Notes under the pieces: model-generated | Seen by the model: the letters and a program-made list of their open reading frames with translations, nothing else | Told to the model about the DNA's origin: nothing | The model's database searches: none | DNA from: Protonemura montana | Lineage: Eukaryota; Arthropoda; Insecta; Plecoptera; Nemouridae | DNA: 64,000 nt | Direction: 5' to 3' | Assembly (NCBI GenBank): GCA_947568835.1 | Contig: OX387610.1 | Location: 6,163,501-6,227,500, forward strand | Shown: positions 52,662 to 63,919 of the stretch, piece by piece | Layout of the letters: each line of letters starts with the position of its first letter | How positions within the stretch are numbered: the stretch's first letter is position 1 | Made by a program: the position numbers and the translations under genes

Positions 52662-55269
52662 CTAGCAAAAAAAAACAGGTGGTCGATAGGAAACCGCTCG
52701 TTGGCAGTCAAGTTCTTTAACTGTATTGCCATGCTAACTAAAAAGAGAATGTAACGATTTCAAGAGGGTTCCACTAATAGACCGTTCTCAAATCGTCCCT
52801 TCTACCGGTATCTTCAACCGTAGGATGAAAAGCAGAAGCCAGACAGAAGATAAGGTAAAGATATTTTACTGACTTCACCTGTTGTTATAAAAAAAATTTA
52901 GATAATACTCGTCTATATTACACTTGCAAATTTCCTTACATTATTGTCAATTTCCTTAGATGATGAATCAAATTTTTTTAATTTATTATGAGATACAAAT
53001 CAATTTACTAAGTATATTATTCACCATTCCAAAATCTACCATTTTTAACACACTGCAACTGGGAAACAACAACACGCGATAACAGAAATTACCTAGTACC
53101 TCTCTCTCGATTTGAGAAAAAAATTAACTTCTTTATTATTAGGAATTTCTTTGTTCTATATTTCATCAGACCATATAATGCCTAACCCAAAGAAAGCCTC
53201 CGTCTCTCATCCAGCTATGAGCAAATTCTGTCTGCTCCTCTCGATTACTAATGTAGAGGTCAAAACAGCAAGAAGTAACAATAGCAGTGCATTAAAAAAT
53301 TGAAGATTGACCACATTGTCACGAGAAGTTATGAAGACATGATATAGTCATGATTTCTGAATGTTTTGGGGTATTGTAGAATAATTGTTAATTTTGATAA
53401 ATTAACATTGTGAAATTTGACGCTCGCACAGTTCAGAAGTGCCGGAGCTGGACTTGTGTGCTGGGCTTGGGTTATGTTTAGTCTTTCACTCTTCAATGTT
53501 TTTCTGCCATATTACTTTACGATGATTAAGTTAGAATGAGAATAGGGTTATAAGACCTCCTGACAAGGTTAAAAAATTCTTAAGCATCAAATTTAGTATT
53601 TTGCGGTTTTAACATAACTATTGTTATTTAGCATACAACTGATCCTAGAAACGCACAACATCACTCAATCTTTAAGTTCTGTCTTGCTCTACATCTCAGA
53701 CAAAATTGGATCTTCCCAGACAAAAATGCAAGCCGTTTAGAGGATCATGCTACATTAATGTTCCGTTAATTTATGGAAATTTAAGGACCCTACTCTTTTG
53801 GCACTGGTTTTGACAAAATTTTGTTTAGAAGTTCCACCAGGTCTGAGCCTACTAGCATAGAATAAAGATTAAGTTACTTGGAATAAGCATGTTCCAGTAC
53901 AAGCCCTCACTGCACTCCAAGGAATTGGAGCAATTATCTATTCATTTCACGTCAATAACGTTCATAATAATCAATATTTTTATGGATAGAGAAATACCTT
54001 GCATATTTTCTTTTCAAAAACCGCTGAGTTTTGAGGTAAATAATTTAAGAACGGCAAAGTCGGCCTGTAGTAATATTCCAATAACCTAAAGCTGTCACAT
54101 GGACGCAAATTGAAGGGAGTTCACATTTCACGATAACAGCACCATCTAGTGGCAGACTAAGAATTTTATCGTCCAAGGAGCGACATTTGAAAGTCGTTCT
54201 TCATTTAAACTTATTACACATTTGCCTGAAGTTGATAAATTGTTGGATGGACTTCGCAAGCAAGGGGATTTCGAACCAACCAAAAATAAAGCGAGAAACC
54301 TCAATCGACCACTGATCATTTGCTAGCCTGTAAAAAATAAAAATGCTTCACAACTTTTTCATATGCAATTTAGATGATTTACAATTATCGTGGAACATCC
54401 ATTAAAGTTAAAGAAACTAATTCTTCTGGAAAAACGTTTACATTTATTAAGGCCGTCTCTGATGGTAACATACAATTTATACATTTTTTTTGTAGACTAA
54501 TTACAAAAATGTCATATCTCATAATAAAAGTGTTGAAAGTTTGGTTGAAAGCATAACAGGTATATAAATTCTGGGTGATCGTAACAAATACAGAAATTTT
54601 ATAGAATGTTAACTTGCGTGACTGTAAAAGTACAAAAAGTAATAAACCTAAGAAGTTTCTTCATAATAAGCTCGTGGAGGCTGGAAGCTAGTGGAAGCAA
54701 TTTGAGTTTAACTAGGAAAACCAGACTTTAACGGTTTTCAGGGGGCTGGGGGGTATCTTAAAGAAATACTCAATAATCTGACAGGCAGAAACATAACCAA
54801 ATGTATGATACTCCACTTTAAAATATTACACTAGATAAAATATTGGTAATTTTTCAATACTCAAGTCAATCTCAACTCAGCATACTATTTTCACTTTTCA
54901 TATATAACGTACGGGGCTATGATTTAACACTCAACGATATAACTGAATTAAACTATTTTCATATAATTTTTATCATCAAAAGATCATACAACCCTCACAT
55001 TCAAAGATTTGCTTAAACTAGTGAGAAAGCAGCAGAGCTCGGTGAAGGAAAGCAGTGATTAGAGAAACTGGCAAGTACAAAAAAAATCACCCGCACATAA
55101 AAGTAACCAAATGGTGAACTGTTTAGATTGGGGACAAAAAGGTCTGCATAATGTTCTAAAAATAAACAAGCAATAGAACCAGCTGCTCGTAGGACTTGTC
55201 GTAAGCAACTGAACTTTTAGGCATTGTAAGAAGCCAGTAGTTGAAAATCATACAAAACACTAATTTCTA
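52662..55269. other. Spacer; DNAJC2 first exon expected here
   Basis: AT-rich with no exon recognised with confidence. The small first coding exon and promoter of DNAJC2 must lie in the first part; no ATG followed by a donor in phase 1 stood out. A duplicated non-coding segment lies at 54365-54575. Confidence 0.5.
54365..54575. repeat. Duplicated 3'-flank segment, copy 1
   Basis: GATTTACAATTA, GAAACTAATTCTTCTGGAAAAA, TTTATTAAGGC, GTAGACTAATTACAAAAATGTCATATC and AGCATAACAGGTATATAAATT blocks (given here in short pieces) recur in order at 57180-57385. Each copy lies 3' of a zinc-finger array on the minus strand, so finger exon and flank were probably duplicated together. Confidence 0.8.
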
Positions 55270-56114
55270 TCTGCGAACAGTATCCATGTGCCAAAGCATA
55301 AAGTTATGTACAAATTCTTTGGCCTTATTTCACATTTGTGAAGTTTTAAGCCTGGGCTATGAAATTAGGTTGGACATCTTGGTTCTGTCCAGTTTTCAGG
55401 CACTAGTTCTGGAATCTTGCAATACACCACTTAAGATATCTAAACGTTGCAGTTTAAACGTTGCATAATTTTGTCATTTAATTCAATTGTCCCTAGTCCA
55501 AATACTACCGGCCTGAATACCCTCAACATAGTTAACAATTTTTGCTGAAAATGCAGTATTTGCTCCAAAATTCAACCATAATTGAAATATTTTTTGGATG
55601 TGCGCACTTTACCCACCGAGATTTTTGTATTTAAACCGTACAATTTACTACAATCGTACTATTACAACTTAATTTCTTTTATTTCTCCCCAAAATGTGGT
55701 CATCCTTGGTGTGGAACCTTTCAAGGTTATCCTTGGCACAAATTGGACATTTGTGCGGTTTAAGTGCATAGATATGTTTAACTCAATTTCACTTTTAAGA
55801 CAAATTCCTTAGCACAAATTTCACTTTTATTAGGTTTTCGAGTGCGTTTAGCCATGTGGATCTTGAGGCCATATTTAAGCGCAAATTCCTTGGCCTTCTT
55901 ACACTTGTAACATTTGAGGGTAACTGAAGAGTTGAATTTCTATGACAAATATTACAAATGTGAGATTATAATCCATGAGATTGTAAAATCTTTTGTGTTT
56001 TGAGATATTTTTTTTTATAAATTTCTCGTTACACATTTGTGAGGTTTCAAGTCTGTGTGGGTAGCCATGTGATTTGTAAATCTCAATTTACAAGCAAATT
56101 TCTAAGAACAAATT
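55270..56114 (-). pseudogene. Relic C2H2 fingers downstream of the 56115 zinc-finger exon
   Basis: After the stop at 56115 the minus strand keeps finger spacing: NHMATHTDLKPHKC near 56065, and repeated pieces equivalent to LKIHMAKRTRK, KCEICAKEF and PHKCPICAKD between about 55320 and 55920. All are broken by frameshifts and stops. At least six finger positions are guessable. Confidence 0.65.
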
Positions 56115-56635
56115 TCATTCGTAAGGTTCATTGCAGTTGTGAATAAGAATCATGTGCGACTTGAAGGAACCTTTACGACCAAATTTATCAGAACAAATTT
56201 TACAACTGTAAGGTTTTAAGCCATTATTATGGATATCCATGTGCACACTGAATTCACCTTTAAGAGAAAATGTCTTACGACATATTTCACATGTGAGAGG
56301 TTTTAAGCCAGTATGAATATTCATGTGCTGCTTAAGGCTATTCTTAGAAGAAAAGATCTTAGAACAAGTATTACATTCGTAAGGTTTCAAGCAAATGTGG
56401 ATGGCCATGTGTTTTAAAAGAGTCTTTTCACTTACAAAATGTTTATGGCAGATTTCACAGTCAAAGCTTTGAACTTTATAAGGAGGTAACGAACTTTTCA
56501 AGCATTCGCTTGAATCGTGCAACATCAGAGTGTTTCTGTCAAGAAAACTGGTCGAGCAGACAGCGCAGTGGAAGGAATCGGGTGCCCAATCAGGTTCTTC
56601 CTCGATTTGAGACCGCAAATCTTCGTGCTCGGAAT
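56115..56635 (-). CDS. C2H2 zinc-finger terminal exon (gene copy 2)
   Basis: Acceptor TTTTTTGTACAG at 56636 onward, then a phase-1 exon of 173 codons to a stop. It starts DSEHEDLRSQIEEEPDW, comparable with DSGDEDEK at the start of the intact gene's last exon. Then come a lone finger-like segment (FHCAVCSTSF) and four fingers: FDCEICHKHF, YECNTCSKIF, LTCEICRKTF and YSCKICSDKF. Linkers are CLKPY, TGLKPL and NGLKPY. No 5' exons with VKEE-type sequence were found just upstream, so it may be a partial duplicate or an alternative terminal exon of a gene starting further right. Confidence 0.7.
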
Positions 56636-57179
56636 CTGTACAAAAAAATATGATAATTAAGTATAGCTCTAAACAAATATTTCAACCGTTGACGATTTAT
56701 TTAAAAATTGTACTCAATTATCACACGGGATGATATTGGAATAAAATTTGGTAACTGTCTGGTTTTTATAGTCACGTTAGTATATGTACTGCCATTGGGT
56801 TTTTAATTATAAGTCTTTGCGTTAATGTTAAACTTTTTGCAAAGCAAACGAACCTCCTACACATAGTGTAGGTGACACATTCTGGTTGCGACTGTCATTA
56901 TTAACAAACCTCTACAATTAAATAATTACGACTGAAAATATCAATACATGTGCATTATGCATAGGACAATTGAGTGTGATAGGACTAATGAAGATAAATT
57001 GAGCGTGAACTAGCCTCAAATGTGAATAATCTCATTGAGCAAGCAAAGCAAACGATGAGCTTAGTGAGTGTACGGATTTCTGGTCGCACAAAAAAGGAGC
57101 AACAAATACAACAAAACGACTAACTCAATTCGGTTGCTGATCATTTGGTATACTATCAAAAACAAAAAACTTGAAACTG

Positions 57180-57385
57180 TTTTAAATGCAATCGAGTCGA
57201 TTTACAATTACGATGCTGCATGCAATAAAATAACAGAAACCAATAATTCTGGAAAAAAATGTAATTTATTAAGGCTGTTTATGATGGTAACAATTAGTTT
57301 TTATGTTTTTATGTAGACTAATTACAAAAATTTCATATCATAAAAAAAAGTGTGAAAAGCATAACAGGTATATAAATTGAAGTTA
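57180..57385. repeat. Duplicated 3'-flank segment, copy 2
   Basis: Same block order and orientation as 54365-54575, ending AAAGCATAACAGGTATATAA. It lies about 80 bases beyond the stop codon of the zinc-finger exon at 57468-57685, consistent with a tandem duplication unit made of finger exon plus 3' flank. Confidence 0.8.
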
Positions 57386-57467
57386 ACTGTAAAAACAAAT
57401 ACAACGTTGAAACTCTACCTATAACCTACACTCAACGGTAGAATGTATGAATAAACGTGTGCTCCTT

Positions 57468-57685
57468 CTAGGCAGCTTTACTGCAATAATTCTTAGAACA
57501 ATCTTTGCATTTGTAAGATTGTATGCCTGTGAGAATGGCTAAGTGGTTAATTAGATTGCTTTTGCTATGTAAATATTTCTTGCAGTAATCACACTGGTAC
57601 CGCTTTTGTTTTTTGCGCTTTTTCAAGTGTGAAGTAACCAAGCCTTGTCGGGTGACAGGCTGCAGTGGCAAATCCACGTCTGCAA
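57468..57685 (-). CDS. Short C2H2 zinc-finger terminal exon (gene copy 3, truncated)
   Basis: Acceptor TTTTTTTGCACAG then a phase-1 exon of 72 codons: VADVDLPLQPVTRQGLVTSH, a basic KKRKKQKR stretch, one full finger YQCDYCKKYLHSKSNLINHL and a half finger YKCKDCSKNYCSKAA ending at the stop. RQGLVTSH parallels ARQDSVTSH in the intact gene, so this is a paralogous terminal exon that has lost its downstream fingers. Function doubtful. Confidence 0.6.
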
Positions 57686-60652
57686 CTGTGCAAAAAAATT
57701 TGAGATTTAAGCATCGCACCAGATCTTAAATGAAACTAGCAATGATTTATTCAACAATGAAAGACCAAACAGACCAACAAGTATGTGACAGCAAAATAAT
57801 TATTTAGTAACAGTATTTTTAAAATGCCTTTAATCGATACTCAAAGGTACCATCAAAATCTACATCTAAGGTATAACACCGAAAGCCCACTGTTTAAAAT
57901 AAAACAAAACTAACTTTACGATAATCAGAGGAGTACAAGTTTGTTCAGTTTTTGAACTAGTTGAAAACTTGACTTTGTTGTCATTGTAATGTCACAAGTA
58001 ATTTAGAAATGAAACAGACTAAATAGAAATACACGAAACGAAATAGAACGCAGTACGAAACAATTAAAAAAAAAACGCAGGGTTTGACTCAAGTGATCCT
58101 TTGCTACTTGGCAAAGATAATTCTTTGACAGGTTTTCCTAGATGTAGGACTTGTTTTTTTTTTTAATTCCAGATCGATCAGACATTGATTGGAAACGACA
58201 AAATATTTTTTTAGGCTAGTTAATACTTCTGACATTCTTATAGACACGGCAAAAAATACTATATCTAAATAAAATTTCAATAGAATTTATTCTTTTTACA
58301 TTATTTTAGTTCAAAATTCAATGTAATTAGATTTGATTCAGATTTCAGCACAAGAGCGCGTTAAATCTATTGCACTTTTGTTTCAGTCAAGCATTAGGTT
58401 TCCACGATTTTAAGGAAACTGAAAAGCTAGTTGATGACCACTTGGTATCCATTACTAATGGACAAACAAACACCCCATAAATAGAAATAGGAAAACTAGC
58501 TAGAACAAACAAACCCTAACAAACTTTTTTACTTGTTTTTCCTAGTTATGAACTATTTTTTCTGGAAAAACACGTGTTTTCTAGTTATAAACTAGCTTTT
58601 TGGCACGGCTTTGTGTTAAACTGTCACTGCACACCGAATATCATCAAATAGAAGTAAGTAACTTTGACTCAGCATTTAAAAGAACGCAATTTCGATTAAA
58701 TTTTCCAGACACCTTTGTAGTTTGGCACTTAGACCCCTGTGTTTTTCAGCAAAACGGGTCAGAAAGTTCAAGATAAAGAAACATTTTTCATCAAAATATC
58801 CCTACTCATTGTTGGGTCTCAAAAAGCATGTGTCCAAGTAGCTCAATGGGTTCGAGCAACACCTGCGATAGGTGGAGATCGGGGTTTGAGTCCACGTTTG
58901 GGCATCAATTTTTGAGACTAGTAGTGGTTATAATAATAAATGACTTGCCAATATTTCTGATTTGACATGCCAAAAATCTGCCACTGTTTGTTGCTGGATC
59001 TAAAATATGCTAGTCAAGGAATATCGAACAACTAACAAAATCTCTTCGTATAATGATATAAGGATATCTGATAAAATAAAAAAATTTGCCTAGTACCACA
59101 ACACAACACATGTCACAAATCTGGACAAAAAAAATTTATTGGAAGACCTCCAGAAGAATTGCTAACGTCAACATTTCTTGAACAACTAAAAATTCTTAAA
59201 AGTGGAAGAAGTAAGATATTTTTGGCGATAGAAATGTCTAGTTTCCCTGGAAGCCTAGGCATTGATGCATTTTACCATTAACGTGTTTAAAACACAGCTA
59301 ACAAATTTCACTAACCTATGATATCAGCCAAAAGTACCGAAAAAAAAAATTTAATTTAATTTCTACTTACATGCTACAGACCAAATATAGGCAAAATTAA
59401 TTAAAATTAGTTTGAATAGATAGCTCTATTTATAATCTACAGAATTCCAGCTATAACTTTTTGAATATGTTAAGTTAACAGTAAGATTTTCGCTTTCCTC
59501 AACGAGAGGTTAACGCTAGGCACACTGCCAAACACCTCTTGTGCTGTGCGGCTGGCACATAGCATGCTATTGCTTGGAACGCTCTTGATACATCCATGCG
59601 TGAAAAGATTTGGTAACTCACATCATTGAAGCATTTTTTCGTTGACATCGTTGATTATGTCATTGTAGACATAGTAGCATTCCCAATCACACTTGCATAC
59701 ATCGGTGCATCCAATTCCATTGCTATTGCTATTGCAGGTAGTTTACGCTACAGGATTTCTTTGATGTACAATTGGAGAAGAAATTTGGAACAATTTCCAT
59801 AGCCGGATTCTTCTTCCATTTCGGAAGAAGAATAGAGTTGGCGGTTTTCTTGCAGTTTTCTCTGTTTTCTGTTTCCTTCCTCTCGCAGTTTCCTAACGGT
59901 GAATGATGCCAGTTGGTATGTATGTACTGTCTTTATTTCTGGAATGTTCTTCATTAGCCAACGACGTAAGAAAAGCCCTCAGTTCAAGTGTCGATAAGCA
60001 ATCGTCTCGTGGTGACGTTGGGCAAAAAGTCCCAGATGAAATGGGGGTGTTATTTGCAATTTATAATATCCTGCCATTACCCTGCATATATATCTATAAC
60101 ATAATTATTTATGTAATTAGAAATGACGTGATCAATCTCTCCATACCCGACTGTAACGACAAAAGCCCTGTGACAATTGGTGTAAGAATGTTTAATAAAT
60201 CTTCCAAGCACATAAAGATCAAGAGTCAGAGAAAAAAGTTTCTCAATGAAACTGACAAGATTTTGATTAAAAAAACTGTTTTTACTCTGTACAAGAATTT
60301 GTAAACAACTGACTTGACCAATATTACAATACTGTAATCAATCTCGTACTAATAAATAAATAAATTAAATGAATGAATATGTTTTATTTATCTGCGGATA
60401 CAATAAATGATACACCAAGCAATCGTTATTTATTTTCTTCGAGTGTGTTGTGTTGATTCATAGTTGATTCGTATTTATTTGCCTTGGATAAGAGCTTGAG
60501 AATCCAACAAAACGTTGCAATATTTGCAGGTTCAAATTTGTCTAATGACTCCAGATACACCTCACTGTGAAACAGATATTCTTTGCAGGGCATTATGTTC
60601 TCGACCTCTGTATTTTAATCATAGACAGCTTGGGGCAAAAATGTTTTTCCGA
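57686..60652. other. Spacer with tRNA-like module copy 3
   Basis: AT-rich. It includes the third inverted-repeat-flanked tRNA-like module (58816-58918). A possible minus-strand coding scrap at 59748-59883 (MEEESGYGNC) and a plus-strand frame at 59903-60304 could not be tied to any family. Nothing else recognised. Confidence 0.5.
58816..58918 (+). repeat. tRNA-like module flanked by inverted repeats (copy 3)
   Basis: Perfect flanking inverted repeats GTCTCAAAAA and TTTTTGAGAC enclose a tRNA-like core: TGTCCAAGTAGCTCAATGGG, ACACCTGCGATAGGTGG and GGGGTTTGAGTCC, ending TTTGGGCATC. The acceptor arm can form seven pairs with wobbles, but the base before the presumed anticodon is G. It is the best-preserved copy of the three. 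Confidence 0.78.
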
Positions 60653-61656
60653 TTAAGGTTCAAGCCTTTCACTTAGTTCTTCTGTAATAATATTTGCTTG
60701 CTCTGCGACAGTTTTATTTTCACACATTTGCTGATAAAACTGCCCAACAGAAAGTGAATCTGAGCACATGATGCCTGGGAGTTTTTCTGTTTGATAGTGG
60801 AATGAGACGGTTTGGTCCTTACTGTTGCTGATTAGTTTATTGCGTATTACTTTTAGGTCACATGCACTTGCCACTTCGTCGTCTACACCCTCAGAAACAA
60901 GGAATTCCCGGTATTTGGTGCAAACATTGGGAATAAGTATAATTTTTCCCACTATTATTTCGTCCGAAAAAAACTCTAGAGTTTTGACAGCAGCCCGATC
61001 GTATTTCAAAACAATTTGGGCTTTTTTACATGCCTCTATGTTTTTAGCACTTAGATATTTAGACAAACAATCCCCATGGTACCTGGCGTTCAGCTCAAAG
61101 ATGGAATCGCATGCCATTCGATTTAAAATTACCTTGTCATTTCTCTCTATGGCTGCTTTCAATACATTTTCCCTCAGAGACTCTGGTTTCTTGTTAACGA
61201 GAGAAAATTTGCGCCCTGATTTTTTTTTATCTCTTATTTGATGGCAAATGAAACAGTGGATGTTCCAGTCAAATTCTGGCTTTGTCAAATGTGAAACCAA
61301 TTTGGTTGGGGGTGGAGTTTGACATCTGTTTAAGTAAGACTTGAGCTTACGCTTTTTTGCTATGTCCATATTTTTTCTGTTTGCATACTGCTCTCTGCAA
61401 CTGTTATGGTATTTGTAAGGAAAATTTTGATATCCTTCCTTGCTTGCTTGAATTATTATTCTTGCAAAATAATCTTTCCTTGCTTGGCACACAGCAATCA
61501 ATGAAATCAGGCCCTTTTCTGTTATATTAGGAACCCTCTCTGTGGTTAGAAACACCAACTTGCAGAATAAACATCTTCCAAGATCTGTGGTGAAAATGAT
61601 TTTTCTAGTTTCTGCTCTGGACGTAGAGGGCTCGCAGCTATCTTCTGTTCCATTTC
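60653..61656 (-). CDS. Protein with two C-x2-C...YH-x2-C modules, terminal exon
   Basis: Phase-1 acceptor (TTTTCACTTAG), then 334 codons with stop. It begins NGTEDSCEPSTSRAETRKII. Module 1: RCLFCKLVFLTTERVPNITE ... KYHNSCREQY. Module 2: HCFICHQIRDKKKSGRK ... RYHGDCLSKYL. The two modules have the same layout (Cys pair, 'SL...A' helix, Y-H-x2-C) and look like an internal duplication, plausibly two zinc-binding units. The C-terminal third (YDRAAVKTLEFFSDEIIVGK ... SVGQFYQQMCENKTV) is unrecognised. Similar modules occur in large repeat-associated proteins of many invertebrates, to my recollection. It joins in frame to the small exon at 63064-63114. Upstream exons lie beyond the right edge or are unrecognised. 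Confidence 0.7.
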
Positions 61657-63063
61657 CTAAGTGAAAATAGTGGATACAAATAACTGTAATGATAACACGG
61701 ATCTAATACGATGAAACATGCGACGGGTAGCATTACTATTTTATTTCTCGTTAGTTGATCTGTTTCATATGCAATCATTTCACTTGCACCAATAAACAAA
61801 ACATTCCTGAGTAACTGCAAGAAAACTTACTTGCATGTTAATACATCCTCTTGTCATTTACTTTCTTAATAATCGGGAAATCGAGTAGAAATGATCAATA
61901 ATTGACGTTGTCCTGCTTTGAATGTGGCTAGCAAACTAACCCTGCTAGTCATTAAAACCCGTGTAAAGTGGATATGTCTCGACAAATCTGTTCGCAGTTG
62001 TCTTAGAAATGCTGATTTCAGATTCTGTAGATCCCTTAAACCCCTACACTTGGTTGAAGTCAGCAGGGAATGGTTATATTATATGTATATTAAAACACTC
62101 AATGCATGCTATTTGCAAGCCAGCCGCACGGCACCACGACAAACATTTATCTCTCACTGGGAAAAGTGAAAATCTCAGCTGTTAACTTGAAGTGTTCAAA
62201 AAGTTAGATCTGCAGTTTTGTTGACAATCAATTTAGCTATCCATTAAAAAAATGTTAAATCATCTTGCCTAGATCCCGATGGCACGGAGTAAAAAGTGGT
62301 CTTTTCTTCGGCTACTTTTTGGCTCATATCATAGGTTTATGAAATTTTTCTGAATATATTTAAACACATGATCGGTAGAATGCATTAATGCCTTAGCTTC
62401 TGCAAAAACTAGACGTTTTTATCACCAAAAAAGTCTTACTTAATTCACTTTTAAGAATTTTTAGTATTTCAAGAAATTTTGACTTAGACAATTTTTTTTA
62501 TGTTTTCCAAAGATTGTTTTTGTCCAGTTTTGTGGCATGTGTTTTGTCATCGTGCCAGTTCAATTTTGTCAAAATTTCAGCTTTATATAATGCCGCAGAT
62601 CCTAACTTTGTTATTTGAAGAGATGGTCGTTCGAAATTCCTCGACTAGCCTATTTTAAATTTGGCAACAATCAGTGCCTTGAGAGATTGCAGATTTTTGT
62701 CAAATAAACTCAGAAAGACATCAAGTCAAAAAATCTATGCATTTCCTCTTTTTCTTACATCTTTTATCTAACATTTTATTGTAATCTTTTCAAGACATGA
62801 TTCATAACAAAAAATTATTACTCTTAGTATTTTTTCCGTTTCCTAGATAGAAAAAAAAAATTTGTACAACTTTGGTCTTACGGCACTGTAATTAGCATCG
62901 ACTCGTAAGAGGGTCTCAGCCTAAATTTGAGTCTAAGTTTCCGATTAGTGCCGCACCACCAGCCATTCCATTGAACAGCGTTTGAAGTAGAATTGCTAAT
63001 ATCTTAGAACATGAGCCTCAAAAAAAACAAAAGTGCTCCAGAGTTTGTCTGGAAGAGTTTTAC
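61657..63063. other. Likely intron of the C2HC-module gene
   Basis: AT-rich sequence between the exon at 63064-63114 and the terminal exon at 60653-61656. No further exon recognised; short open frames on both strands are of random appearance. Confidence 0.5.
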
Positions 63064-63114
63064 CTGTTGGTTCGCCATGGAAATCGTCCTCCTCCGTCAT
63101 TATCCCGCAATCAA
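63064..63114 (-). CDS. Small symmetric exon (17 codons), probable upstream exon of the C2HC-module gene
   Basis: Minus strand: acceptor TTCTCGCTCGTTGCAG, 51 coding bases reading VDCGIMTEEDDFHGEPT, then donor G-GTAAAAC. Both ends are phase 1. Acidic content and phase match the small N-terminal exons of the zinc-finger gene at 46857-47934. Splicing to 61656 gives GEPTGNGTEDSCEP in frame. It could equally splice to the zinc-finger exons at 57685 or 56635. Confidence 0.5.
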
Positions 63115-63224
63115 CTGCAACGAGCGAGAAATATCCATTATAACCTCACTGTCACTTTCCAGTCAAACCAGTGCACAGACCTCGACCATGTGGACTTCTT
63201 GGAACTAGTGCATCACATTCTGCT

Positions 63225-63622
63225 ATTCTGCTACACATTTGTTGAGGTGAAGAAGGAAGGAGAGAGGAGGGCAACTTACCAGAGAAGAAAATTAGCGTTG
63301 TGTGGTGCACTTGTCGATAAATTTCTATAAATCCCGAGAATCTAATTTAGGCGTTCACTGCCTTTGTCATTATTAGACATGTTATTTCAAATATAACACC
63401 TCTTTGAATATCTAACCTCTTGGCACCTTATTTGCATTAATGATAACATCTGTAAAAATGACAAATGCAACATGCCGAAAAATTAAAATTCTCAGGATTT
63501 CTAAAAATTTCTCGACAAGTACACCACGCATTGTCAATTTTCTGCTCCGATAAGTTGCGCTCCCTCTCTCCTACTTTACTACAACAAATATTCAGCTTCT
63601 TGGATATCATATTTGCATTACC
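63225..63622. mobile_element. MITE of the 'AGGCTGG' family near the right edge
   Basis: Left arm GTTGAGGTGAAGAAGGAAGG, GGGCAACTTACCAGAGAAGA, TGTGGTGCACTTGTCGATAA. Right arm TTTCTCGACAAGTACACCAC, GATAAGTTGCGCTCCCTCTC, CTACAACAAATATTCAGCTT, CATATTTGCATTA. The outermost left end is missing. An internal CTAACCTCTTGGCACCTTATTTGC block at about 63413 suggests two copies nested or fused. Confidence 0.78.
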
Positions 63623-63919
63623 TCATCAACAAAAGTAAATTCACCACTGTTTGCGTGTATTATGTTAACGATAACGAAACTTCACAAGTTACCATCTTGC
63701 CTTTAAGAGATATCGGCAGGGACAGAAATTAAACTTGGCCATCTGACGCAGCCAATGACCCACCCACCTAGCAGGTGTTTGCAAAAATAAAAAACTCCCT
63801 TAAAAGAAAGAAAAAAAGTCTACAAAAATGTTTGATATTTTTTTATAAAAAAATGAAAAAAACGTGATAAATATTAAAAATTTTACTGTATTTTAGACCC
63901 ATGTCTACTTTATTTAACC

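Noticed and set aside
59748-59954. Minus-strand frame with LREEGNRKQRKLQENRQL and MEEESGYGNC
   Set aside because: It has an acceptor-like TTCACCGTTAG upstream and two open frames, but neither could be linked to a family or to neighbouring exons.
59903-60304. 133-residue plus-strand frame
   Set aside because: Hydrophobic Ile/Tyr-rich middle from AT-rich DNA, no homology seen; likely chance.
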